IMG/VR virus record: IMGVR_UViG_3300032562_000004
Coordinates: 171,813 to 235,812 of that record
Source of the DNA: a virus
DNA length: 64,000 bases
Strand: one strand, 5' to 3'
A program made the position numbers and the translations under genes. How positions within the stretch are numbered: position 1 is the stretch's first letter; each line of letters starts with the position of its first letter. Positions 46,675 through 55,081 of the stretch are shown here, one piece after another. The notes below the pieces were generated by a model, which saw only the letters and a list, made by a program, of their open reading frames with translations, ran no database searches and was not told where the DNA came from.

Positions 46675-48931
46675 CAAGAACAATAATACCAGAATTGTCT
46701 ACAATCGCCAATGGAGCAGTTTGGATAATTGTAAAATCAATCTTATCATCGATTATGATAGCATTGACGGTGCAGTCAGATAAGCGTTCAAACAAAATCT
46801 TCTTAGACAAAGGTACACGAATCAATTCGTCAATCTTACGATTAAGTGGACGAGCACCCATCTTAGGATCATAACCTTTATCAGCTAGCATATCAATAAC
46901 TGCTTCGGATAAATTAAGTCTAATATTTTTATTGTTCAAACTAACTTGTAACTGTTCAACAAATTTAAGTACAACTTTCTTAATAGCAAGGGTATCAAGT
47001 TTCTTAAACTTACAAATTTGATCGATACGATTACGCAACTCAGGTTTGAAGAAGTCCTTCATTGCTTTATCTTCTGATCCTGTTTTTTGTAGTGCTTGAC
47101 CAAATCCAATGTTATTGTTTTCGTTATCGCGAGCACCTAAGTTACTTGTCATAATGATAATAGTATTCTTAAGGTTAACAGTTTTGCCGTTAGCACTAGT
47201 AATACGAGCTTCGTCTAACATCTGTAACATAATGTTAATAACATCAGGGTGAGCTTTTTCAATTTCATCAAACAGGATGATTGAATACGGATTCTTACTA
47301 ATATCACTGATTAACTTGCCGCCACCTACATTGCCATCTTCAAATCCTACATATCCTGGAGGCGCACCAATCAACGAACTTACAGTATGCTTTTCTTGAT
47401 ATTCTGACATATCATACTTTAATAATTGCATATCTAAGTTTGTAGCTAGTAACTTAGCAAGTTCTGTTTTACCAGTACCAGTTGGTCCTAAGAATAAGAA
47501 ACTAGCAATAGGACGATTGTCGTTGCCAATACCAGAAAAGTTAATATAAACTCGCTCAAGTACGCTGTCTACTGCTTCGTCCTGACCATATAATTTTTCT
47601 TTAATATTCGATTCAAGTTCTACAATATTAGCTGAACGCTCGTTTTGTAATCGATCCATAGGAACTTCAGTAACACGACTTAATTGTTCCATAATCATTT
47701 CTTTAGTAATAGTTACATTACCTTGATCCTTAACTCGTTCCTTAGCGCAAGCGCCGTCTAACAAGTCAATACTCTTATCTGGATTCTTACGGTCGTGTAT
47801 ATAACGACCTGATAAATCTACAGCGGCCGTGATAGCATCTGTATCAATTAATACATTGTGGAATGATTCTAAGCGTGGGCTAAGTCCAATAAGGATTTGT
47901 TCTGTAACTTCGTTAGTTGGTTCATCGATACTTACACGATGGAAACGACGCATTAACGCACGATCCTTTTCAAAGGACTCGTAGTATTCTTCCCATGTTG
48001 TACTTGCGATTACCTTAAGTTTACCTTTAGTAATAGCAGGTTTTAACATATTAGCAAAGTCAAGTGTAGATTGTGAGCTAGCGCCAGCACCTTTCATAGT
48101 GTGTGCTTCGTCTACAAACAAAATACAATTACCTTTAGTTTCTAATGCGCCAATAACTTGTTTGAACTTTTCTTCAAATTCGCCGCGATATTTAGAACCA
48201 GCTAACAATGATCCAATCTCTAATGCCCATACTTCATGAGCAATTAAGAACTTAGGAACACGATTATTAATAATCTCTTGAGCTAGGCCTTCTGCGATAG
48301 CAGTTTTACCTACCCCGGGATCTCCAACCATCAATACATTAGCTTTAAATTTACGAGCTAATACTGTAATCATTTCATCAAGTTCAGCACCGCGGCCAAT
48401 CATTGGCTCAAGGCGATCTTCTACCGCCATCTTAGTTAAGTTAACACAGTATTCAGTTAAAATTTCATCTGCTTGCGTAGTTGTAAGAACTACATCATCA
48501 TGTTTGTAGTGTGCTTGCCAGTATTCCATGAACTCTTGTTTCTTAACACCATACTTTAATAAAAAGTAATGTGCGTGTGAATTATTTTCAGCCATCATAG
48601 CAAGATACAAGTCGCCAGTATTCATTGAACGGCGCCCTGTGAACAATACTTGTGTCATTGCTCTGTTGAAGCAACGCTCGAGAGCATTTGTTTTCTTAGG
48701 CTGATTGTCTTTTTTAGTAGTAACCAAACTAGTTAAACTTTGTAAGTAAGCATCTAACTCCATATCTAATAAATCTACACTAGTCCCAAAAGATTCTAGT
48801 ACTTTATAAAATGGAGCATGGCGTATTAATACCAATAAGACGTGCTCAGTTAAAACATATTCGTGTTGACGCTCTTTAGCCAATTTAACAGCTTGGGCGA
48901 CGATTTGTTCGATTTCTTTATTGTTTTGCAT
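46652..48931 (-). CDS. clpA: ClpA-like AAA+ unfoldase
   Basis: 759 residues with a Clp N-domain (1-145), AAA D1 (Walker A GDPGVGKT 203-210, Walker B ILFVDEAH 270-277) and D2 (GPTGTGKT 482-489, IILFDEIEKAH 551-561). There is no ClpB-type middle domain between them. NIGFG (607-611) sits where ClpA and ClpX carry the IGL/IGF loop that docks on ClpP. So it should unfold proteins for the host ClpP rather than disaggregate. Sigma70 promoter and RBS AAAGGAAA upstream. Confidence 0.9.
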   Translation of the reverse strand: MQNNKEIEQIVAQAVKLAKERQHEYVLTEHVLLVLIRHAPFYKVLESFGTSVDLLDMELDAYLQSLTSLVTTKKDNQPKKTNALERCFNRAMTQVLFTGRRSMNTGDLYLAMMAENNSHAHYFLLKYGVKKQEFMEYWQAHYKHDDVVLTTTQADEILTEYCVNLTKMAVEDRLEPMIGRGAELDEMITVLARKFKANVLMVGDPGVGKTAIAEGLAQEIINNRVPKFLIAHEVWALEIGSLLAGSKYRGEFEEKFKQVIGALETKGNCILFVDEAHTMKGAGASSQSTLDFANMLKPAITKGKLKVIASTTWEEYYESFEKDRALMRRFHRVSIDEPTNEVTEQILIGLSPRLESFHNVLIDTDAITAAVDLSGRYIHDRKNPDKSIDLLDGACAKERVKDQGNVTITKEMIMEQLSRVTEVPMDRLQNERSANIVELESNIKEKLYGQDEAVDSVLERVYINFSGIGNDNRPIASFLFLGPTGTGKTELAKLLATNLDMQLLKYDMSEYQEKHTVSSLIGAPPGYVGFEDGNVGGGKLISDISKNPYSIILFDEIEKAHPDVINIMLQMLDEARITSANGKTVNLKNTIIIMTSNLGARDNENNNIGFGQALQKTGSEDKAMKDFFKPELRNRIDQICKFKKLDTLAIKKVVLKFVEQLQVSLNNKNIRLNLSEAVIDMLADKGYDPKMGARPLNRKIDELIRVPLSKKILFERLSDCTVNAIIIDDKIDFTIIQTAPLAIVDNSGIIVLDGESPNV

Positions 48932-48956
48932 GTTTTCCTTTGCTTGGTACTAGTTA

Positions 48957-48985
48957 AGTATATAGCATTACTAAACAAAATACAA
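48957..48985 (-). promoter_or_regulatory. Sigma70-type promoter of clpA
   Basis: TTGTAT (48980-48985), N17, TATACT (48957-48962), 25 bases before ATG with RBS AAAGGAAA. Minus strand. Confidence 0.72.
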
Positions 48986-48994
48986 TGATTATGG

Positions 48995-49789
48995 TTACTT
49001 CTTTTGTGCTTCTTTGATAAGATTGGTTAGTTCGTCACTTAGGCTAGATGGCATTTTGGCATGAATTCTAACTAATAAATCGCCAACAGGTCCTTGGCGT
49101 GAAGCTAGTCCTCTACCTTTCAGACGCAATAGTCCGCCTGGCTGTGTTAACGGTGGAATGGTTAAAGTTAATTGGTTACCCAAAATATCTTTTACTTCTG
49201 TTTCTCCGCCAACTAAACAATCCCAAATAGATACTTGCTGGTCCATTGTTAAGTTTAATCCTTGGCGATGCCATTTTGGATGTTGATGTATTCTAAAATT
49301 AACAATTAAATCTGTGTTACCAGGACCTATGCCAGGATATTGAATATTATCGCCATCGTTAAGTCCCAATGGGATTTCTATTTCAATTGTCATTGAGCCT
49401 TGCTGTGTACCTACAGTAACAGGCCGCTTGCCGCCTTGTGCTACATCTTGTAATGTTACCCATAAGCTCATTCTGGTATGGGTTTGTCGTTGCTGTCCTG
49501 GATGTTGATGCCCTGGATGAAACTGTGCGCCAAACATACTAAAGATATTGTTAAAATCGAACCCGCCACCATTAAATTCAAAATGTATATTTTGATTAGG
49601 ATTATCGTATTGGGCTCGTTTACTAGGATCGCTTAATGTTTCATAAGCCGACTGAACCGATTGAAATTTAGCTTTATCGCCACCTTCGCGGTCTGGATGA
49701 TACTTTGCCGCCATACGGCGATATGCTTTTTTAATATCGTCAGCAGACGCATTACGGTCTACTCCTAAGGTTTGATAGTGATCTGTCAT
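48995..49789 (-). CDS. dnaJ: DnaJ/CbpA-like co-chaperone without zinc finger
   Basis: J domain in residues 1-66 with YHPDREGGD (HPD, about 30-38) that stimulates Hsp70. A Gly/Phe/His-rich linker (about 70-105) follows. The C-terminal substrate-binding domain shows [46 protein letters not shown] and [11 protein letters not shown]. The CxxCxGxG zinc repeats are absent, as in CbpA. ATG 49789 overlaps the upstream homing gene's stop by four bases and is preferred over an ATG six codons upstream. Confidence 0.9.
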   Translation of the reverse strand: MTDHYQTLGVDRNASADDIKKAYRRMAAKYHPDREGGDKAKFQSVQSAYETLSDPSKRAQYDNPNQNIHFEFNGGGFDFNNIFSMFGAQFHPGHQHPGQQRQTHTRMSLWVTLQDVAQGGKRPVTVGTQQGSMTIEIEIPLGLNDGDNIQYPGIGPGNTDLIVNFRIHQHPKWHRQGLNLTMDQQVSIWDCLVGGETEVKDILGNQLTLTIPPLTQPGGLLRLKGRGLASRQGPVGDLLVRIHAKMPSSLSDELTNLIKEAQKK

Positions 49790-50385
49790 ATTGTAATAAA
49801 TGTGCAATTTTTTCGTATTAGATAGGGAGATAAATTTGTAGCCGCCATTGCTTCTCTAATAGAAGCATATTCAATACCATTAAGTAATAACGGTTTTGAG
49901 GCGGCGTTCTCTTTACCTGTCCTGTTGCCTTTTTGTTTTTGACTGCTCTTACGTTTTCTATCATTGGAACAAGGTATTCCATATAATGGATGATTACTAC
50001 CTTTCATTCGTTCGCTTTGTGCTGGATTCTTCTTACCGCCCCAGACACTTAGCTCACCGACGTATACACCTTTTAATGCTTTACTTCGTTTGGCTCGAAC
50101 TTCTGGAGATATATTACTTCCGCCTTCGCCGCCATCTGTTTGATTTGCTAATATGCCAGTACCGATGTCTTTGCGCCCAAACTTTTTAATAAGTTTTTTT
50201 TCGAGGTCAAACGCTTCCTCCTCAAATAAAGATTTGGCAATTATTATAATTCGATTTTTATCTGATGGTGGTTTATAAGTGCGTTTTTTTGACCATGCTC
50301 GATCACCGGACCCCTTACCTATGTAGTAAGGGGATTGCCCGTCTTTACGAAGATAAGCATAAACATAGAATTTTGGGTCAGTCAT
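49786..50385 (-). CDS. GIY-YIG homing endonuclease (distinct subfamily)
   Basis: [29 protein letters not shown] (in pieces, 5-33) is a canonical GIY-YIG start, different from the LYIK type at 2550, 3771 and 5598. [21 protein letters not shown] supplies the catalytic Glu region. NUMOD3-like [14 protein letters not shown] and a NUMOD1-like [24 protein letters not shown] end it. A sigma70-type promoter lies seven bases before ATG without RBS, so it should be leaderless. It sits directly ahead of dnaJ. Confidence 0.9.
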   Translation of the reverse strand: MTDPKFYVYAYLRKDGQSPYYIGKGSGDRAWSKKRTYKPPSDKNRIIIIAKSLFEEEAFDLEKKLIKKFGRKDIGTGILANQTDGGEGGSNISPEVRAKRSKALKGVYVGELSVWGGKKNPAQSERMKGSNHPLYGIPCSNDRKRKSSQKQKGNRTGKENAASKPLLLNGIEYASIREAMAATNLSPYLIRKNCTFITI

Positions 50386-50392
50386 AATATTA

Positions 50393-50421
50393 ATTATACT
50401 ACAAACAACCTGCGGTGTAAA
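50393..50421 (-). promoter_or_regulatory. Sigma70-type promoter, predicted leaderless start of the GIY-YIG gene
   Basis: TTTACA (50416-50421), N17, TATAAT (50393-50398), seven bases, ATG 50385. Also serves dnaJ. Minus strand. Confidence 0.7.
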
Positions 50422-50604
50422 TTATTTCTTCTTTTTGGATTTAGGAGTAGGTTCTGGAACTACTGTGCCTTCTACTTTTTTGTGTACTTTGACATTTTTA
50501 CATACTTGTTTGCCTTTTTGTTCATGACAAACTTTTTCCATAACGCCACCTGCGTGTGCTACTGTAAATCCTAATGTTAATGCGATTACTAATATAGATT
50601 TCAT
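50422..50604 (-). CDS. Small secreted protein (60 aa)
   Basis: MKSILVIALTLGFTVAHA is a Sec signal peptide. The mature part of about 40 residues has two Cys (KVCHEQKGKQVCKN) that could pair in the periplasm and ends in KSKKKK. The start at 50604 fits the RBS AAGGAT; a longer frame upstream begins inside the holin gene. Function unknown; its place beside the holin hints at a lysis-related or periplasmic role. Confidence 0.75.
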   Translation of the reverse strand: MKSILVIALTLGFTVAHAGGVMEKVCHEQKGKQVCKNVKVHKKVEGTVVPEPTPKSKKKK

Positions 50605-50620
50605 TTTATTATCCTTATCC

Positions 50621-51304
50621 TTATAGTGCTGGGAATGACTGTGTTGGGCCACTTGGCTTACCGCTAGCTGTTATTGGCGGTGTTGAATTAAAGGTTGGAG
50701 GAGTGGCTGTTGAGCCAAATCCGCCTGACGCAGGAGCGCCGAATCCGCCCGCTGTACTACCCCCGAAACCTCCTGCTGCCGGAGCGCCAAATGTTGAAGC
50801 CCCGCTTGATGATGAACCGAATCCGCCACTTTGTTGTCCTCCAAAACCGCCCCCTGCTGGAGCGCCAAAACCGCCACTTTGTTGACCACCAAAGCCTCCG
50901 CCCATTCCGGAGTTCATACCGTTATTCATACCGTTATTCATCATGCCAGGTTGCATACCTGGTGGAATATATGTGGTTCCAGCTCCAGGACCAAAGCCTT
51001 CGGCTAACCCGCCTTGCTCTGCGCCGGCCATCTTTTCTTTAGTGCGACCATAAGCGGCAATGCCTAATACCGCACCCATAGCAATATGAAATAGCCCAGC
51101 ACCTTGTAGTGTAAGTGGCTGCCATTGACTTAAAGGTCCAACTCTTTGCATAGTTTGAACCAACGCCCACAATACAGGAAATAACATAAAGTCACAACAA
51201 CATACAGCCATATACATCCAGCCCATCATTGGACGCCATTTGGCATTCATCCAATCTTCTTTTTTCTTCTCACTTGCGCTTAGTTGATTCTCGCAGTTAG
51301 ACAT
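50621..51304 (-). CDS. Holin-like membrane protein with long FG/Gly-rich tail (227 aa)
   Basis: Residues 22-95 carry the three-span holin pattern: KWRPMMGWMYMAVCCCDFMLFPVLWALVQ, a second hydrophobic stretch, and GAGLFHIAMGAVLGIAAYGRTKEKMAG. The C-terminal half is a low-complexity tail with about ten GGFG or GFGA units (GGFGGQQS, GGFGAPA) plus Gly/Met/Asn repeats. The domain identifies it as a 3TM holin-type protein; the tail is far longer than usual. RBS AAGGAGC. Located upstream of other lysis genes' 3' end. Confidence 0.78.
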   Translation of the reverse strand: MSNCENQLSASEKKKEDWMNAKWRPMMGWMYMAVCCCDFMLFPVLWALVQTMQRVGPLSQWQPLTLQGAGLFHIAMGAVLGIAAYGRTKEKMAGAEQGGLAEGFGPGAGTTYIPPGMQPGMMNNGMNNGMNSGMGGGFGGQQSGGFGAPAGGGFGGQQSGGFGSSSSGASTFGAPAAGGFGGSTAGGFGAPASGGFGSTATPPTFNSTPPITASGKPSGPTQSFPAL

Positions 51305-51341
51305 ATTAGCTCCTTGTTATTGTTATTATTTTGTATTTATA

Positions 51342-51752
51342 TTATTGCGGTGCTACTAAAGGTGGAGCTTCTGGATCTGTTACTTGTTCTAACTGTGCCG
51401 GTGTAAGAGCTGTAGGATCTATAGCAACAGGAGCTGTAACTACTACAGGTGCTACAGGAGCAGCACGATTCATAATTTCTTCGGCTTTTCGAGCGGCAGC
51501 TTCTGCTTCGGTTGCTAATGCTTCTGCGGCAGCTTGTGCCTTAGCTACATCAGCTCGGGCACGTGCGGCGGCAGCTTGTGCGGCTTGACTAGCAGTTTGC
51601 GCGGCTTTAGCAGCTTTAACTTTAGCGGCTTGTAATGCTTGTTCAGCATGAGCAATATCTGCTTCTGCGTGTTCTGCTATTTGTTTAGCATCAATAAATG
51701 CGGCTTTTAATTTTTCTGCGGCCGCTTTTTCAATTTTTGTAAACCATCCCAT
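51342..51752 (-). CDS. Ala-rich coiled-coil protein (136 aa)
   Basis: MGWFTKIEKAAAEKLKAAFIDAK starts an unbroken Ala-rich heptad helix to about residue 98, then a Pro/Val/Thr-rich tail. RBS TAAGGAG seven bases before ATG 51752; an in-frame ATG nine codons upstream lies in the preceding gene. Possibly a structural spacer or lysis accessory protein. Unknown. Confidence 0.75.
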   Translation of the reverse strand: MGWFTKIEKAAAEKLKAAFIDAKQIAEHAEADIAHAEQALQAAKVKAAKAAQTASQAAQAAAARARADVAKAQAAAEALATEAEAAARKAEEIMNRAAPVAPVVVTAPVAIDPTALTPAQLEQVTDPEAPPLVAPQ

Positions 51753-51762
51753 GTTATTCTCC

Positions 51763-52023
51763 TTAATATACTGCGCCAATAATAGTTAATAATCCACTAA
51801 TAACTGTGTTTAGTGTTTCTTTAAACTGTAACTGACTCATTTCTTGTACAACGGCTAATTGTCGTTGTGTATCTTTTAATAGCTCTGCTAAATCTTGTGT
51901 ACTAAACTGTCCAGCTTGTGCGGCTTGGGTAGCTTGTTGAATATTCTGTGCCGCTTGAGCAAACGCAGGATCTCCACAGTTAGCTAAGTCCGATAATGCT
52001 TGATTGATTTGATCCATATTCAT
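51763..52023 (-). CDS. Small helical protein (86 aa)
   Basis: Gln/Ala-rich helices with a hydrophobic C-terminal segment (LNTVISGLLTIIGAVY, 71-86) that may insert in the membrane. Overlaps the upstream lipoprotein stop by four bases. Lies inside the lysis block. Function unknown. Confidence 0.7.
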   Translation of the reverse strand: MNMDQINQALSDLANCGDPAFAQAAQNIQQATQAAQAGQFSTQDLAELLKDTQRQLAVVQEMSQLQFKETLNTVISGLLTIIGAVY

Positions 52024-52421
52024 CGAGGTCTACTCCCTATAACGTGTTGAATTATTTCTGCTGTATTCTCAACATTAGACATTTTGAGTTTACAGAATAA
52101 CGGCGACACTGGTGTGCTTTCTGTGTATCTAGTTGCTAACCCTTGTGCTATTTCGTTTAATGACTTTGCGGCTTTATAGCCGTTGTCATTGTGTGGTAAT
52201 TCTTGACTATACTTTTCATACAATTCTGTTTTATATGCTAATGCTGTAGCATTGGATTGCGCTAGTAAAGGATTACTACATTGATTTTTATACATACTAG
52301 CATCTACACGAATTTCTGTAATTTGATGATATTCAATGTTATCAAACTTAGTCATTAACACAGCATCTACTACTGTACAACTAACTAATACAGGTAATAA
52401 TAGTGCTATAAGGCGTTTCAT
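52020..52421 (-). CDS. Predicted outer-membrane lipoprotein (133 aa)
   Basis: MKRLIALLLPVLVSC is a lipoprotein signal peptide with lipobox LVSC (Cys15). The mature part has two further Cys (QCSNPLL and LFCKLKM) and helical segments. It overlaps the spanin-like gene upstream by four bases and the small helical gene downstream. It may be an additional outer-membrane lysis factor; no known family recognised. Confidence 0.75.
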   Translation of the reverse strand: MKRLIALLLPVLVSCTVVDAVLMTKFDNIEYHQITEIRVDASMYKNQCSNPLLAQSNATALAYKTELYEKYSQELPHNDNGYKAAKSLNEIAQGLATRYTESTPVSPLFCKLKMSNVENTAEIIQHVIGSRPR

Positions 52422-52690
52422 TTAGATTCACCGTAAATGTTTTTGTTTGTGTTATACCATTGTATCCAAGTTTCAACTCGTTCCTTTAACAAATAGTATT
52501 GAGCAAAATTATCATTTGCGTTTTCAATCATATCTGTTAGTGTGCGCTTGTCTTCTGGCAATGGAGTTAAATCTGGTGGCGGTGCTAACATTTCATCACT
52601 AGCAGTAGGCCACTTTAATGTAACTGGAACAGTATTATTAGCACAACCGGCAATAGTAACCACAAATAATAGTATTAATAATTTTTTCAT
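52418..52690 (-). CDS. Probable o-spanin (Rz1-like lipoprotein)
   Basis: MKKLLILLFVVTIAGC is a signal peptide with lipobox IAGC (Cys16). The mature 75 residues include a Pro-rich part (LAPPPDLTPLPEDK) typical of Rz1-like o-spanins and an amphipathic end. It directly follows (four-base overlap) a membrane-anchored coiled-coil protein downstream of the endolysin gene, the usual i-spanin/o-spanin order. It would bridge to the outer membrane at lysis. Confidence 0.75.
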   Translation of the reverse strand: MKKLLILLFVVTIAGCANNTVPVTLKWPTASDEMLAPPPDLTPLPEDKRTLTDMIENANDNFAQYYLLKERVETWIQWYNTNKNIYGESK

Positions 52691-53166
52691 TTTGTTGGCC
52701 CTACGGTAACAAATCCATTAGTAGCTTGATTTTTAACAGCGCGATTATAAGTATCAAAAGCTATATCATTTATAGTACATTCTTTGTTTATTACTACACG
52801 ATTTTGTTCAGCTTGTTGTTTAACTCCATAAGTATGACCTTTAATTAAATTTTCATTAGCTTTAAGAGCTTGAGTAAGTTGTGCGTTGGCAGCATCACTT
52901 TTTTGTTCTAGTAATTGCATTTGCTGTTGTGCGTCTTTTAAATCTTGTTGATATATAGCTACTACACCAGAGCCACCATACATAAAAATACTAACCAACA
53001 TTACTATACCACTAACTGGTTTAAGGAATATAGCATAAGGTTTACATTCAGGAATATGTGTTAATATTCCAGATAAAAAATAAATTGCGGCGGCACCACC
53101 TGCGGCAGCTGGCCATACCCAGACTGGTATGTTACCTAACAAGTAGTGGACAGCAAAAGCATACAT
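52687..53166 (-). CDS. Probable i-spanin-like membrane protein (159 aa)
   Basis: Two to three N-terminal spans (VWVWPAAAGGAAAIYFL and SGIVMLVSIFMYGGSGVVAIY) precede a coiled coil (QQDLKDAQQQMQLLEQKSDAANAQL in pieces, about 74-100) and a short C-terminal domain with one Cys. Classical Rz has a single span, so this is an atypical i-spanin or an i-spanin fused to a holin-like hairpin. Its start overlaps the endolysin stop by one base. Confidence 0.6.
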   Translation of the reverse strand: MYAFAVHYLLGNIPVWVWPAAAGGAAAIYFLSGILTHIPECKPYAIFLKPVSGIVMLVSIFMYGGSGVVAIYQQDLKDAQQQMQLLEQKSDAANAQLTQALKANENLIKGHTYGVKQQAEQNRVVINKECTINDIAFDTYNRAVKNQATNGFVTVGPTK

Positions 53167-53777
53167 TATGAACTCAATATCTGATAAGCACGACTACAAT
53201 GTTGTTCGCGTTCAGGAAGACCTAATTCGCCGCCATTGATTTTAATACTTAACTCACGAATATTGCCAGCATCGGCATATTGATTAAGATTATTATTTTC
53301 CCAGAACCAGCAAGCTGATTGAATAGCGCCTTCGAATGTAGTAAGGAACGCAGGAACATCGTCGATATTCATTTGTAGACTGTCAGCAAATGCTTGATAG
53401 TTACTACGACCAGTAACTTGAATCAAACCGCGGCCACAAAACTTCCAACCATCGCCTGATGCTTCGTCGCCATTGCCCATACGACCAGCATAAGCACGAT
53501 TAGCAATCTTTTCTGGATTGTGTGCGTATTGGTCAGCAATGTCTGGTGTAAAGTGACTAGGCCAAACACGACATAAGCTAGCCGCCTGATAATTTAAATT
53601 TTCATGTAATGCTGTATAGCCAGCAGACTCAACATAAGTTTCACCTAAAAAGGCAGCTACCCGATTGATTGTTGTGATATCGTAATCAGGAAGAATTTTG
53701 TTTAATGCGTTACACCAGTGTTCAACATATTCGTTGCCTGGTAATATTTGTGCTAATTGATCTTGTCTTATTTCCAT
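53166..53777 (-). CDS. Endolysin, GH19 chitinase-like lysozyme
   Basis: 203 residues. FLGETYVESAGYTALHENLNYQA (44-66) matches the GH19 catalytic region, with Glu46 of GETYVES and Glu58 of HENLNY as candidate acid and base. FCGRGLIQVTGRSNYQAFA (112-130) is the typical substrate-cleft block. It hydrolyses peptidoglycan. No signal peptide, so it needs the holin. The mRNA leader can fold a hairpin that holds the RBS in its loop. Confidence 0.93.
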   Translation of the reverse strand: MEIRQDQLAQILPGNEYVEHWCNALNKILPDYDITTINRVAAFLGETYVESAGYTALHENLNYQAASLCRVWPSHFTPDIADQYAHNPEKIANRAYAGRMGNGDEASGDGWKFCGRGLIQVTGRSNYQAFADSLQMNIDDVPAFLTTFEGAIQSACWFWENNNLNQYADAGNIRELSIKINGGELGLPEREQHCSRAYQILSS

Positions 53778-53809
53778 AGTAGATGTGCTCCGTGTCTACT
53801 AATATTTAG
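53777..53809 (-). promoter_or_regulatory. Late promoter and RBS-presenting hairpin of the endolysin gene
   Basis: CTAAATA (53803-53809) is followed by TAGTAGA (53795-53801), an 11-base loop with the RBS CGGAG, and TCTACTA (53777-53783), whose last base is the A of the ATG. The 7-bp stem encloses the RBS and abuts the start codon. Confidence 0.6.
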
Positions 53810-53815
53810 TTAGAT

Positions 53816-54223
53816 TTAAGGTAAAATGTTGCTGGCTATTATACTAGCCCAACGCTCAGCATCTTGTTCTGTTACACGATAATCGTATGTTTTAGGGCTT
53901 TTAAATAAGGCATTAGTATCAGCAAATCTGCCCTCTTTAATAGTATCTACCCATATTGTAATCTCCGGGGCAAATATTTCACGCATTTCTAGTAATGGGC
54001 ATACGAAATCAGCAATAGCATATTCTGATTCACTTGCGTCACATAGTTCACGCATACGACGACTTTGACGAATTCTTCCTTCTTCGCTAAAGTCCCAATC
54101 GTTAAATTGTGCTCTAATTTCGTCAGCATTAAAATGCTGTGCGTTAATTTTTTCTACTAAGGATTTTGCTAAGGTAGTTTTTCCTGAGCCAGGAAGGCCC
54201 AGGATTAAAATACGATGTGCCAT
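53816..54223 (-). CDS. P-loop kinase, adenylylsulfate-kinase/polynucleotide-kinase-like (135 aa)
   Basis: ILGLPGSGKTTLAKSL (7-22) is Walker A, and FNADEIRAQFND (35-46) and a CPLLEMREIF lid-side segment resemble APS kinase or small-molecule kinases. Short for the family. No RBS; the ATG follows a 22-codon frame by five bases. Substrate unknown. Confidence 0.75.
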   Translation of the reverse strand: MAHRILILGLPGSGKTTLAKSLVEKINAQHFNADEIRAQFNDWDFSEEGRIRQSRRMRELCDASESEYAIADFVCPLLEMREIFAPEITIWVDTIKEGRFADTNALFKSPKTYDYRVTEQDAERWASIIASNILP

Positions 54224-54228
54224 TATTA

Positions 54229-54297
54229 TTATAATCTTTCAATAGTTACATAACTACCGTACGGCGTTGTGTTTGTGGTAAGCATCCAGGTGCTCAT
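54229..54297 (-). CDS. Possible 22-aa leader or micro-protein
   Basis: ATG at 54297 and TAA at 54229, five bases ahead of the kinase ATG. It starts MSTWMLTTNTT. A weak CTAAATG context precedes it. The position suggests coupling to the kinase gene, but the frame may be chance. Confidence 0.28.
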   Translation of the reverse strand: MSTWMLTTNTTPYGSYVTIERL

Positions 54298-54313
54298 TTA
54301 GCTTGTCCTGTTT

Positions 54314-54522
54314 TTATTCTTCTTTGACCCAACGGCAAGTTGTTTCGTCAAATGTGTAGCCATCGCCCGGTGTAGGTGCTATGAATGCGTCACGACCTGA
54401 GTCATATGTAAATCCAACGCCGGCTCTATCACTGCTACAGGCTCTTGTACAACTTTCTCGGCTCCTGTACCATGTTGTTCTATTGTGTCAGCTAATGCTC
54501 TTAATATTTCTTCAAATCTCAT
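54314..54522 (-). pseudogene. Short phage protein gene with an apparent frameshift
   Basis: The frame from ATG 54522 (directly after the upstream stop) encodes MRFEEILRALADTIEQHG...VAVIE, then goes out of register and ends at 54379. The 1 frame (equivalent to one missing base) continues with AGVGFTYDSGRDAFIAP and GYTFDETTCRWVKEE to TAA at 54314. That tail (GVGxTYD..RDAFI.P.P...W or Y.FDETTC.W) is a pattern of small cyanophage proteins. No classic slippery heptamer is visible, so a point deletion or assembly error near 54421 is more likely than programmed shifting. Confidence 0.6.
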
Positions 54523-54523
54523 T

Positions 54524-55081
54524 TTATAATATCCCCGCGGCGGCTTGTAGAGCTTTGATAGATTCATCTTGCTCGTAATATGCTTTTGTAGGCAACCCAG
54601 CTGCCACTCGCATTTCGTTTAATCCTTCATCGTGTGTTTCACGATATGCTTTTGGCGATAGTGGAACTATGCGCTCAAATTCTTCTTGAGTGTAAGGATA
54701 TTCCTTACCTTCATAAACCATTGTCCAATCTTTTGGCTCAAATTCTGTTAAGGTAGACAAATCATCTAATAACTGTTGTACATGGGAACCTGCTGTACTG
54801 CGTCTACGAATTTCAACATATACTAAGTAACGATTTGGTTTAATTTCGCCTGGACTACGGTCAGCATCAATAATAAAATCATAACCTTTTTCGAACCAAT
54901 TCATTAAATCTTTCGAAGCATTAGGGTCGCGAACAAAGAAAGAGATAACAATAATGTCATCATCCTCGCCCATCTTGCTAGTAAACTCGTCAATATGAAT
55001 AACTGGCTTTAATAAGCCTTCCATGTCTTTATATTCTAAAGTTTCAAATATAAAATTAGAGTTGAGGTTCTTGTTGTCCAT
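54524..55081 (-). CDS. Conserved-type hypothetical protein (185 aa)
   Basis: Not recognised as an enzyme. IDEFTSKMGEDDDIIVISFFVRDPNASKDLMNWFEKGYDFIIDADRSPGEI is the central domain, followed by a linker and a C-terminal helical part ending in ALQAAAGIL. Long 26-base overlap with the upstream gene. Neighbouring pairs of this kind occur in T4-like cyanophages (recalled), possibly as virion components. Confidence 0.72.
   Translation of the reverse strand: MDNKNLNSNFIFETLEYKDMEGLLKPVIHIDEFTSKMGEDDDIIVISFFVRDPNASKDLMNWFEKGYDFIIDADRSPGEIKPNRYLVYVEIRRRSTAGSHVQQLLDDLSTLTEFEPKDWTMVYEGKEYPYTQEEFERIVPLSPKAYRETHDEGLNEMRVAAGLPTKAYYEQDESIKALQAAAGIL

Noticed and set aside
46652-48931. ClpB disaggregase
   Set aside because: No coiled-coil M-domain between the AAA modules, and an IGF loop is present, so ClpA fits better.
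50671-51042. Additional genes within the Gly-rich holin region on both strands
   Set aside because: These frames are by-products of the GC-rich repeat; their proteins are low-complexity Pro/Leu/Gln/Ala runs without start signals.
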